Shown piece after piece: positions 28,574-35,902 of a DNA stretch of 64,000 nucleotides. The stretch is taken from contig NZ_JAELTJ010000011.1 in assembly GCF_016428805.1 (NCBI RefSeq), positions 1 to 64,000 of the forward strand, read 5' to 3'. This DNA is from Achromobacter sp. ASV32. Its GTDB lineage: Bacteria > Pseudomonadota > Gammaproteobacteria > Burkholderiales > Burkholderiaceae_B. The number at the start of each line of letters is the position of its first letter. Positions within the stretch are counted from its first letter, which is position 1. Made by a program: the position numbers and the translations under genes. The notes under the pieces were generated by a model that searched no databases, was not told the DNA's origin, and saw only the letters and a list, made by a program, of their open reading frames with translations.

Positions 28574-29305
28574 ATGGCAGAACTGATGAACCGAGATGAA
28601 TTCCGTACCGCGTTGGAAAACGCGATCAAGGGCAAGAGCGCCAACGCGTCGCCCTTTTCCATCGCCTGGGCCGAAGGCAAGCTCAGTCGCCAGCACTTGC
28701 AGCGCTGGGCGGAAAACCACTATCACTACGTCGGTCCTTTCGCCGACTACCTGGGATACCTGTACGCCCGCACGCCCGATGCCTATACGGAAGCCAAGGA
28801 TTTCCTCCTGGCCAACATGTACGAAGAGGAAATCGGCGGCGATCGCCACACGGACCTGCTGATCCGCTTTGCCGAAGCCTGCGGCACCACGCGCGAACGG
28901 GTGGTCAACCCGGACAACATGTCGCCCACCACCCGCGCGTTGCAAAGCTGGTGCTACGCCGTGGCCATGCGCGAAGACCCGATCGTGGCGGTGGCGGGCC
29001 TGGTGGTGGGGCTGGAATCGCAAGTGCCGTCCATCTATCGCAAGCAGACCCCGACGCTGCGCGAGAAATACGGCTTTACCGATGAAGAGGTGGAATTCTT
29101 CGACCTGCACATCGTGTCCGACGAAATCCACGGCGAACGCGGCTACCAGATCGTGCTGGAGCACGCCAATACGGTGGACCTGCAACAGCGCTGCCTGAAG
29201 ATCTGCGAGATCGGCGCGCAGATGCGGCTGCTGTACACGACCGCGCTCTACACCGACTACGTGCAGCAGGAAATCGCGCTGCCCGAGCTGGGCCTGGCCG
29301 CTTGA
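28574..29305 (+). CDS. Haem-oxygenase-like diiron protein (PqqC/TenA/CADD-like fold)
   Basis: The 243 residues (ATG at 28574 after GGAG) belong to the iron-containing redox enzyme family with an all-helical haem-oxygenase fold. The six residues that bind two irons in HDO enzymes can all be seen: E85-x6-H92 (YEEEIGGDRH), E148 (VVGLESQV), and H179-x3-D183-x2-H186 (DLHIVSDEIH). Spacing resembles CADD-type HDOs. TenA hydrolases and PqqC lack this full set, so an O2-activating oxidase or oxygenase is likely. The next genes encode two ferredoxins, and a reductase lies in the same cluster, giving a likely electron source. The substrate is unknown. Confidence 0.82.
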   Translation: MAELMNRDEFRTALENAIKGKSANASPFSIAWAEGKLSRQHLQRWAENHYHYVGPFADYLGYLYARTPDAYTEAKDFLLANMYEEEIGGDRHTDLLIRFAEACGTTRERVVNPDNMSPTTRALQSWCYAVAMREDPIVAVAGLVVGLESQVPSIYRKQTPTLREKYGFTDEEVEFFDLHIVSDEIHGERGYQIVLEHANTVDLQQRCLKICEIGAQMRLLYTTALYTDYVQQEIALPELGLAA

Positions 29306-29379
29306 TGCGCCTGGCCGTGGCGGCGCCCGCGCAGGTTGCGCGGGGGCTGCCATGGCCGCTGACACGGATATCCCGAGCC

Positions 29380-29679
29380 ATGCCCACTGTCGTATTCCAC
29401 AAAGGCGGCCAGACCTACACCGGCGTGGTGCAGGACAACACCAATCTGGTCGTGCGCGCCGGCATCCGGCAATTTCCCTTTCCGCACCTGCGCTACGAGT
29501 GCGGCATGGGCAAGTGCGCCAAATGCGCCTGCCGCGTGCTGGCGGGGGGCGAGCATCTGCCGCCCGTGAACTGGAAAGAAAAAAAGCAGCTGGGCGATCG
29601 CATCGATGACGGCTACCGGCTGGTCTGCCAGCTGTGGATCGGCAACGACGTTGAATTGGCGCAGGATGCGGAAGGCTAG
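29380..29679 (+). CDS. [2Fe-2S] ferredoxin
   Basis: This is a plant-type ferredoxin of 99 residues. The cluster ligands are C41-x4-C46-x2-C49 (ECGMGKCAKC) with the distant C83 (RLVCQ). I use the ATG at 29380; the frame remains open 26 codons further upstream, but that part does not look like a ferredoxin. It follows the diiron protein gene by about 75 nt and probably supplies it with electrons. The additional C51 right after the motif is unusual. Confidence 0.87.
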   Translation: MPTVVFHKGGQTYTGVVQDNTNLVVRAGIRQFPFPHLRYECGMGKCAKCACRVLAGGEHLPPVNWKEKKQLGDRIDDGYRLVCQLWIGNDVELAQDAEG

Positions 29680-29703
29680 GGCCTGTCAACACGAAAAGGA
29701 GCC
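29676..29703 (+). repeat. Partial copy of GGGCCTGT...AAGGAGCC repeat
   Basis: CTAGGGCCTGTCAACACGAA followed by AAGGAGCC matches the left part of the 24009-24055 repeat with a short internal gap. The TAG stop of the ferredoxin lies inside it, and its AAGGAG serves as the ribosome site of the next gene. This suggests that the element was recruited as an intercistronic linker. Confidence 0.45.
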
Positions 29704-29707
29704 CCGC

Positions 29708-30040
29708 ATGAAGCCAGGCGACGCGCCATACGTGATCCTGACCAGCAAGCCTGGCGTGTTCCGCACCGAGGCGGGCGAGCAGGCCGAGATCATCGAAACC
29801 TACGACTACCGTTGTGGCGGCCGGACGCGTGCGGTGTTCAGTATCGCGCGGCTCTCCGGGCCGACGCGGCTGACCGTCACCGAAGAGACGCCGCCTTACG
29901 TGGTCAACCGCGTGCCGTCGAAATTCCTGGATCACTTTGCCTCGATCGAGGCCGCGCGCCGCGAACTGGACCACCTGACGCGGTTCGGCAGCAGCGACAC
30001 CACTTTGACGCGACGCGCCCATCGCGTTGCCGCGGAGTAA
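29708..30040 (+). CDS. Unknown 110-residue protein between two ferredoxins
   Basis: I do not recognise the family. The ATG at 29708 has a strong AAGGAG. The protein is soluble, rich in beta-forming stretches (YVILTSKPGVFRTE, EIIETYDYRCGGRTRAVFSI) and has one cysteine. Its gene is locked between two ferredoxin genes, and its stop overlaps the next ATG (TAATG). It could be a small subunit or chaperone of the oxygenase or a ferredoxin partner. This is inferred from position only. Confidence 0.75.
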   Translation: MKPGDAPYVILTSKPGVFRTEAGEQAEIIETYDYRCGGRTRAVFSIARLSGPTRLTVTEETPPYVVNRVPSKFLDHFASIEAARRELDHLTRFGSSDTTLTRRAHRVAAE

Positions 30041-30399
30041 TGAGCAGCATGGTCAAGATCACCTTTCTATCGAACGGCGGCAAGGTCGCCAGCGCGCCGG
30101 AAAACAGCAATCTGCTGCGCGTGTCGCTCAAGGAGCAGGGCGGCATTCCGTTCAAGTGCGGCGGCGGCCTGTGCGGCACCTGCAAGTGCCGCATCGAGCA
30201 GGGGCTGGAGCACACCGACGCCATCAAGCCCAAGGAACGCAAGCATCTGCGGCCCGAGGACTTCGAGGCCGGCTACCGCATGGCGTGCCAGACGTTCGTG
30301 CTGGGCGACGTGGCGGTGTCGTGGGTGGTGCAGAACGGCAAGGGCGTGGTGGTGGATGCGGCCGGCCAGGCCGTGTCGGCGGCGCCCGTGGGCGGTTGA
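30040..30399 (+). CDS. [2Fe-2S] ferredoxin (second)
   Basis: This plant-type ferredoxin has 119 residues, starting at the ATG that overlaps the preceding TAA. Ligands are C40-x4-C45-x2-C48 (KCGGGLCGTC) and C83 (RMACQ). It has a C-terminal tail of about 20 extra residues. Two ferredoxins in one operon may serve two steps, or one may be a specific partner of the diiron protein. A second candidate start (ATG at 30049) removes only three residues. Confidence 0.88.
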   Translation: MSSMVKITFLSNGGKVASAPENSNLLRVSLKEQGGIPFKCGGGLCGTCKCRIEQGLEHTDAIKPKERKHLRPEDFEAGYRMACQTFVLGDVAVSWVVQNGKGVVVDAAGQAVSAAPVGG

Positions 30400-30482
30400 C
30401 CGCCCCGCTCGGGTGATCTGGCCACCCTGGGGGCCACGGGCTCACACAGCGCGCCCGCAGGCCGCGCTACGGCCATGATCGT

Positions 30483-31199
30483 TCAGGCAGCCGATGAATG
30501 CGCCTGGCGGGTCTCGGTGTAGGCCTTGGCGGCGTTGTGCACGTGCTGGCTGGCCAGCAGCGCGGCCAGGTCGCCGTTGCCGGCGATGACGGCGTTCAGG
30601 ATCTGCGAGTGCTCGTCCCAGTTCTGCTTGGCGCGGTGCATGTTGCTGGGCGCGAACAGCAGGGCGGTGCGGTCGCGCAAGGAGCGCATCAGATCGGTCA
30701 GCACCACATTGCCGCCGATGGTGGCCAGCATTTCGTGGAACTGGGAATTCAGTGCCAGGAACTTGTCCAGCTGTTCGCTGCGCGCGGCCTCGGTGCCTGC
30801 GCGCAGGAAGGCCTGCAGGCGTTCCACGGTTTTCTCGTCGCGGCGTTGCGCTGCCAGCTTGGCGTTCAGGCCCTCCAGCGTGGCGCGCACTTCGACCATG
30901 TCGTAGGCCACCGCGTCGGACAGCACCGACACCGATGCGCCGCGGCGCGGCTCGATGGTGACCAGGCCTTCGGCGGCCAGCGCGCGCAGCGCCTCGCGCA
31001 CCGGAATGCGCGACACGCCCATCTCTTCCGACAAGCGCCCTTCGACCAGCCGGTCGCCGGGGGTGAATTCGCCGCTCAGGATGCGCTCGCGCAGCTTGTC
31101 GCGGATAACCGCGAACAACTGCGGATGCTGCTCGCCGATCTTGAGCGGGGCAGAAGGCTGCGTGTCTACGGCTTGCGGGCTGACGGGCGTGGTTGTCAT
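30483..31199 (-). CDS. GntR-family transcriptional regulator (FadR/VanR group)
   Basis: The protein (238 residues from the ATG at 31199) has a winged helix (about 30-95: LRERILSGEFTPGDRLVEGR, GVSRIPVREALRALAAEGLV) and an all-helical FCD effector domain. A start at 31235 is possible but overlaps a TACAAT -10-like site. It converges with the ferredoxin operon. GTATAC-type motifs lie at its own promoter and at three other promoters of the cluster. It is therefore the likely local regulator, probably responding to the pathway substrate. Confidence 0.9.
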   Translation of the reverse strand: MTTTPVSPQAVDTQPSAPLKIGEQHPQLFAVIRDKLRERILSGEFTPGDRLVEGRLSEEMGVSRIPVREALRALAAEGLVTIEPRRGASVSVLSDAVAYDMVEVRATLEGLNAKLAAQRRDEKTVERLQAFLRAGTEAARSEQLDKFLALNSQFHEMLATIGGNVVLTDLMRSLRDRTALLFAPSNMHRAKQNWDEHSQILNAVIAGNGDLAALLASQHVHNAAKAYTETRQAHSSAA

Positions 31200-31233
31200 G
31201 GCGAGCAGGTCTGGTGGAATGGATACAGTCTTC

Positions 31234-31246
31234 ATTGTATTACCGG
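31234..31246 (-). promoter_or_regulatory. TAATACAATGAAGAC-type site at GntR promoter
   Basis: On the minus strand GGTAATACAAT reads into the upstream ATG of the regulator gene. It shares ATACAATG with the sites at 28504 and 33842. It may combine a -10 (TACAAT) and an autoregulatory operator half-site. Confidence 0.4.
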
Positions 31247-31276
31247 GGTGGGCCGGGGCGATGCGCGCGCCTGCCG

Positions 31277-32014
31277 TCAGCCCAGCCACAACGCTTTGGC
31301 GATGACGCCCAGCGCGCCCAGGGCGCAGGCGGCCAGCAGCACGCCGCGCACGGCGCGCGGGGGCAGCCGCGAGCGCAAGCGGCCGGAAACGGCAAAGCCG
31401 GCCAGCAGGAACGGCGCCAGGCTGAGCGCCAGTGTGGCGTGATAGCCGGTGTAGCGCTCGGCCCATGCCAGCATGGCCAGGGAAAAGATCGATCCAAGGA
31501 ACAGGACCATGCCCAGGGTGGCGCGCAACCGCGCCGGTTCGGCGTGTTGCAGCACCAGGGCGATGGGCGGGGCGCCCACCGAGGTCATGGTGCCCATGAT
31601 GCCCGAGGCCACCCCGGCGCCGGAGACCCGCCCGGGGGTGGCGGCAAAGCGCAGGCCGGCAAGGCTCAGCGCGACCGCCGCCAGGATCAGCGCGGCGAAC
31701 AGCAAGCCCAGGGCCTGGGCCGAGAAGCGGGCCATGGCATAGATGGCGATCAACGTGCCGGCGGTGCGCCCGCTCAGGGCGTAGGCCACGGCGGGCCAGT
31801 CGATCGCGGCGCGTTCGCGCAGCGCGGTCAGCAAGGAGATGAAGCCGCCCAGGGTCAGGAGCGGTCCGGGCGCCAGCTGGGGGAAAAACAGCGCCGCCAC
31901 CGGCGCGGCAAACATGGCGAAGCCGATGCCGCCCACGCCCTGGGCCAGCGCGGCGCCGAACACCACGGCGGCCATGGCGCCGTAATGCCAGAAATCAGGA
32001 AAGAAAGCAGGCAT
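31277..32014 (-). CDS. TauE/SafE (TSUP) family permease
   Basis: This inner-membrane protein has 245 residues and about eight hydrophobic segments. Two glycine-rich repeats typical of the TSUP family are seen (AALAQGVGGIGFAMFAAP near the start and GIMGTMTSVGAPPIALVLQ in the middle). The family exports or imports sulfite, sulfoacetate and other anions. It follows the GntR gene's direction and is divergent from the next permease. The substrate is probably the pathway's substrate or a product anion. Confidence 0.87.
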   Translation of the reverse strand: MPAFFPDFWHYGAMAAVVFGAALAQGVGGIGFAMFAAPVAALFFPQLAPGPLLTLGGFISLLTALRERAAIDWPAVAYALSGRTAGTLIAIYAMARFSAQALGLLFAALILAAVALSLAGLRFAATPGRVSGAGVASGIMGTMTSVGAPPIALVLQHAEPARLRATLGMVLFLGSIFSLAMLAWAERYTGYHATLALSLAPFLLAGFAVSGRLRSRLPPRAVRGVLLAACALGALGVIAKALWLG

Positions 32015-32032
32015 CGTATTGCGCCTATTTAT

Positions 32033-32196
32033 GTATACGGTAGTCTATTTGATTTTTACCCATGCACCGCAACGGGGCATGCCGCACGCTTTAGTGCCCT
32101 GATTTTGCTGAGATATTCAAGAAATTTTCAGAATTATCGCTTTCCCTAGGCGCTGCATATTTCGATTGGTATGGCGCATAACGAAATATAGTATAC
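32033..32196. promoter_or_regulatory. Divergent promoter region with two GTATAC sites
   Basis: GTATAC palindromes at 32033-32038 (TGTATACGGTAG) and 32191-32196 (TAGTATACCGAAG) are inversely related: each reads GTATACCG or its complement. The interval is AT-rich. One site is 19 nt from the TSUP start and the other 44 nt from the next permease start, as expected for a shared GntR regulator. Confidence 0.5.
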
Positions 32197-32239
32197 CGAA
32201 GTGGCGAATCAACAGCCACGTCGACAAGGGGAATAGCGC

Positions 32240-33772
32240 ATGCAATCGGACGTCGTGCTCAACGCCGCGCACTGGGTCTATCTGGCCAGCGTGGCCGCCA
32301 TCATCCTGACGATGATCCTGCGGGCCAATGTGGTGGTGCCATCGGTGATCGGCACCTTCCTGGTAGTGCTGGCCATCACGGGCAATCCGATCAGCGGGCT
32401 GATCGGCATCTTCTCGGCCAGCTTCGTGGCGGCCAAGGAACTCTTCAATATCTTCCTGGTAATCACCTTCATGACGGCGCTGCTCAATGCGCTCAAGACG
32501 CTGCAGGCGGACGTGCGCATGGTGCAGCCTTTCCGGCGGGTGATGCGGGGCGGGCATTCGTCATTCATCATCCTGGCGCTCTGTACCTACGTGATCTCGC
32601 TGTTCTTCTGGCCCACGCCGGCGGTGCCGCTGGTGTCGGCGATCCTGCTGCCCGCCGCCATCGCGGCCGGCCTGCCGCCGCTGGCGGGCGCCATGGCGAT
32701 CGCCATCGCCGGCCAGGGCATGGCGCTGTCGTCGGACTACGTGATCGGGGTGGCGCCGGGCATCAGCGCCAAGGCGGCGGGCGCGGCCGTCAGCGCCGCG
32801 GTGGTGGCCGACCGCGCGCTGGTGTTGTCGCTGATCACCGGCGCGGTGGCGCTGACCGCCGCTTATCTATTGATCCGCAAGCACATCGTGGCGGCCGACC
32901 CGGCGCTGCTGCCGGCCTGGCAGGCGCGGGCGCAGGACGGCAGCCTGGCCGAGATCGAGCAGTCGGGCTCGTTCGACAAGGCCGAGCTGGCGCGCGGCAC
33001 CATGGGCGCCAACCCTGCGCTGCCGCGCGGGCCGGGCCTGGACGAGGCCGAACGGCGCCGCGTGCGCTGGTCGCGCGTGTTCGCGGTGGTGACGCCCCTG
33101 GCATTTCTGGGCGTGATCGCCGTGATGGTGGTGCCGCGGGTGTTTCCCGGCCTGCCGGCCTTGCGCGGCGGCGACGCGGCCGCGCTGGTGGGCGGGGTGG
33201 CGTTCGTGGTGATGATGCTTGTGACGCTGGCGGCCGAAGGGCCGCGCAAGATGCTGGACGTCTGTCCCGAACACGTCACCGACGGCTTCGTGTTTGCCTT
33301 CAAGGCCATGGGCTCGGTGCTGCCGATCGCGGGCTTCTTTTTCGTGGGCGCCAACGAAACCGCCGCCCAGATCCTGGGCCTGCCCCAGGCGCAGGCGCCA
33401 GGTCTGCTGTTCGAGGTGATTTCGGCCGCGCAGCACCTGATTCCCGAGAACCATTTCCTGGTGGCCTTTGGCGTGCTGCTGGTGGGCATGATCACCGGCA
33501 TCGACGGCTCGGGCTTCGCGGGCCTGCCGTTGACCGGCACGCTGTCCGGCGCATTGGGTCCGGTGGTGGGCGTGGACCCGGCCACGCTGGCGGCGGTGGG
33601 CCAGATGGGCGCCGTCTGGACCGGCGGCGGCACGCTGATTGCCTGGTCTTCGCTGATCGCGGTGGCCGGCTTTGCGCGGGTCCACGTGCTATCGCTGGTG
33701 CGGGCGCTGCTGCTGCCGGTGCTGCTGGCGCTGTTCGTCTCAACCATCTGCGCCGTGCTGATCTGGCAATGA
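32240..33772 (+). CDS. Polytopic permease, ion-transporter-superfamily-like
   Basis: This 510-residue integral membrane protein has about 11-12 hydrophobic segments in two halves, split by a charged cytoplasmic loop (about 220-275). Gly/Pro-rich re-entrant-like stretches AIAGQGMALSSDYVIG and TGIDGSGFAGLPLTGTLSG recall the ion transporter superfamily of dicarboxylate/citrate and antiporter carriers. I cannot name the family with certainty. It has AAGGGG upstream and one of the cluster's GTATAC sites, so it likely imports the cluster's substrate. Confidence 0.72.
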   Translation: MQSDVVLNAAHWVYLASVAAIILTMILRANVVVPSVIGTFLVVLAITGNPISGLIGIFSASFVAAKELFNIFLVITFMTALLNALKTLQADVRMVQPFRRVMRGGHSSFIILALCTYVISLFFWPTPAVPLVSAILLPAAIAAGLPPLAGAMAIAIAGQGMALSSDYVIGVAPGISAKAAGAAVSAAVVADRALVLSLITGAVALTAAYLLIRKHIVAADPALLPAWQARAQDGSLAEIEQSGSFDKAELARGTMGANPALPRGPGLDEAERRRVRWSRVFAVVTPLAFLGVIAVMVVPRVFPGLPALRGGDAAALVGGVAFVVMMLVTLAAEGPRKMLDVCPEHVTDGFVFAFKAMGSVLPIAGFFFVGANETAAQILGLPQAQAPGLLFEVISAAQHLIPENHFLVAFGVLLVGMITGIDGSGFAGLPLTGTLSGALGPVVGVDPATLAAVGQMGAVWTGGGTLIAWSSLIAVAGFARVHVLSLVRALLLPVLLALFVSTICAVLIWQ

Positions 33773-33841
33773 ACTGGGGAAAACGGCGCTGGCGATCCGC
33801 CGCGTCCTCGGGTTTACGCGGATCGAATCAATTAGATTAAA

Positions 33842-33855
33842 GTATACAATGTTCA
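33842..33855 (+). promoter_or_regulatory. GTATACAATGTTCA site upstream of aldehyde dehydrogenase gene
   Basis: This exact 14-base copy of 28504-28517 lies 63 nt before the GTG start at 33918. It supports joint regulation of the oxygenase operon and the aldehyde dehydrogenase operon. Confidence 0.55.
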
Positions 33856-33917
33856 GAAATTACCTCAGACGGCCGATTTCCGGGCAACCTGGCCAGCCCG
33901 GCAAAGGAAGGAGTTCC

Positions 33918-35378
33918 GTGGACGATCTTTCGCAGCAGGAGTTTCGCAATTACATCGGCGGCGAATGGCTGCCCTGCGCCTCGGGCGCCACGGCGCCCAA
34001 CGTCAATCCGGCCGATACCGCGGACGTGGTGGGGCGGTTCCCGCTGTCGGATGCCGTGGACGGCGCGCGAGCGGTGGATGCGGCGCAGTCGGCGTTTGCC
34101 GCCTGGCGCGACATGCCGATCTCCAAGCGCGCGGCCATCCTGTTTCGCGCCGCCCAGCATCTGGAAGACCACGCCGACGGCGTGGCCCGCGAACTGACCC
34201 GCGAAGAGGGCAAGAGCCTGGCGCTGGCCCGCGACGAGGTGCTGCGGTCGGCGCAGACGATCCGCTTCTATGCCGTGGAAGGGCAGTCGTTCACCGGCGA
34301 GACCTTCGTCAACGACGATCCGGACATGGTGGTCTACAGCCAGCGCGAGCCGCTGGGCGTGGTCACGGTGATCTCGCCGTGGAATTTCCCGATCTCGATC
34401 CCCGCGCGCAAAATCGCGCCCGCGCTGATCAGCGGCAACACGGTGGTGTTCAAGCCGTCTTCGGATGCGCCGCTGTCCGGTTACCGCCTGGTCGAGGCCT
34501 TCGTCCAGGCCGGCCTGCCGCCGGGGGTGTTGAATCTGGTGATCGGGCCGGCCTCCAAGGTGGGGCAGGCCATCACCGCCGCACCGGCAGTGCGGGCGAT
34601 TTCGTTCACCGGGTCCACTGCCGCGGGCGAGCAGATCCATCGCGGCGCCGGCCTGACCACGCGCACGCAGATGGAACTGGGCGGCAAGAATCCGCTGATC
34701 GTGCTGGCCGACGCCGACCTGGAGCGCGCGGTGGACCTGGCGGTCAAGGGCGGCTTTTCGCTGTCGGGCCAGGCCTGCACCGGCACCAGCCGTCTGCTGG
34801 TCGACCGCAAGGTGCTGCCGGCCTTTACCGACAAGCTGCTGGCGCGGATGAAAGCGCTGACCATCGGCAACGGCCTGGACGGCAATTTCGACCTGGGCCC
34901 GCTGGCCACTCGCAAGCAGCTCGACACCGTGCTCAGCTATGTCGCGCTGGGCAAGCAGGAAGCCACCCACCTGACCGGCGGCGAACGGCTGGCAGGCGCG
35001 GCGTTTGATCGCGGCTATTACGTGACGCCGGCGCTGTTCACCGATGTGACGCAGCAGATGCGGATCGCGCGCGAGGAGATCTTCGGCCCGGTGCTGGCGC
35101 TGATCGCAGTGGACGGCTACGACGAAGCCATTGCCTGCGCCAATGACACCGAATACGGCCTGTCGGCGGCCATCGCCACCACCGATGCGCGCTACGCCCA
35201 CCGGTTCGCCCGCGACATCCAGGCCGGCACCGTCAAGATCAACCGCACCACCACCGGCAACCTCATCAACGCGCCGTTCGGCGGCCTGAAAAGCTCCAGC
35301 ACGTCCACGTTCCGCGAGTCGGGCCGCGTCGGGCTGGAGTTCTACACGCAGATCAAGACCGTCTACCGCGCCGGCTGA
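33918..35378 (+). CDS. NAD(P)-dependent aldehyde dehydrogenase
   Basis: This cytoplasmic enzyme has 486 residues from a GTG at 33918 behind GGAAGGAG. A frame from the ATG at 33849 overlaps the operator-like site and lacks a ribosome site. Catalytic features are the cofactor-site SPWNFPISIPARKIAPAL, FTGSTAAG, the general-base Glu in ELGGKNPL, and the nucleophile Cys in GQACTGTS. It resembles semialdehyde dehydrogenases (2,5-dioxovalerate or succinate semialdehyde). It probably oxidises an aldehyde released by the cluster's oxygenase. Confidence 0.93.
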   Translation: MDDLSQQEFRNYIGGEWLPCASGATAPNVNPADTADVVGRFPLSDAVDGARAVDAAQSAFAAWRDMPISKRAAILFRAAQHLEDHADGVARELTREEGKSLALARDEVLRSAQTIRFYAVEGQSFTGETFVNDDPDMVVYSQREPLGVVTVISPWNFPISIPARKIAPALISGNTVVFKPSSDAPLSGYRLVEAFVQAGLPPGVLNLVIGPASKVGQAITAAPAVRAISFTGSTAAGEQIHRGAGLTTRTQMELGGKNPLIVLADADLERAVDLAVKGGFSLSGQACTGTSRLLVDRKVLPAFTDKLLARMKALTIGNGLDGNFDLGPLATRKQLDTVLSYVALGKQEATHLTGGERLAGAAFDRGYYVTPALFTDVTQQMRIAREEIFGPVLALIAVDGYDEAIACANDTEYGLSAAIATTDARYAHRFARDIQAGTVKINRTTTGNLINAPFGGLKSSSTSTFRESGRVGLEFYTQIKTVYRAG

Positions 35379-35400
35379 CGGCCAACCTGGAAAAGCAGAC

Positions 35401-35880
35401 ATGAAACAGATCTATCGCCTGGAACTGGAAGAAGCGCGCGCCATGGTGCGCGCGGCCATCGCCCGATCGGAACAGATCGGCGTGCTGGAATCGGTGTGCA
35501 TCGTCGATGACGGCGGCTACCCCATCGCGCTGGAGCGCATGAACGGCGCCCGCATCACCGGCCCGCAGATCGCCTGGAACAAGGCGTTCACGGCGGCCGG
35601 GCACAAGCGGTCGACGCACCTGTTCACCACGCCGCCCAATGGCCCCGCGCTGCCGGGCAACGAGGCCTTCGGTATCCAGTGGAGCTTCGAGGGCAAGTTC
35701 GCCGCGTTCGTGGGCGGCTTTCCCATCGTGGTGAACGACGAGGTGATCGGCGGGGTCGGCCTGAGCGGCGGCAACGGCGAACAGGACACCCAGGCAGGCC
35801 TGGCCGCGCTGACGGCGCTGGCCGAGCTGCTGGAGCCGCACGGCCTGAAAGTGCTGGTGCAGGCGGACATCAAGAAATAG
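35401..35880 (+). CDS. GlcG/HbpS family protein
   Basis: This 159-residue cytoplasmic protein belongs to the haem-degrading/GlcG (DUF336) family. It shows the marks VCIVDDGGYPIALERMNGA, a lysine-rich AWNKAFTAAGHKRST, and the glycine-rich VIGGVGLSGGNGEQD. Members are linked to glycolate, 1,2-propanediol and haem metabolism, but the reaction is rarely known. It lies 22 nt after the aldehyde dehydrogenase gene and 22 nt before the reductase gene, so all three are one operon. Confidence 0.88.
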   Translation: MKQIYRLELEEARAMVRAAIARSEQIGVLESVCIVDDGGYPIALERMNGARITGPQIAWNKAFTAAGHKRSTHLFTTPPNGPALPGNEAFGIQWSFEGKFAAFVGGFPIVVNDEVIGGVGLSGGNGEQDTQAGLAALTALAELLEPHGLKVLVQADIKK

Positions 35881-35902
35881 GCGACAGCCGGCAGGAAGCG
35901 TC

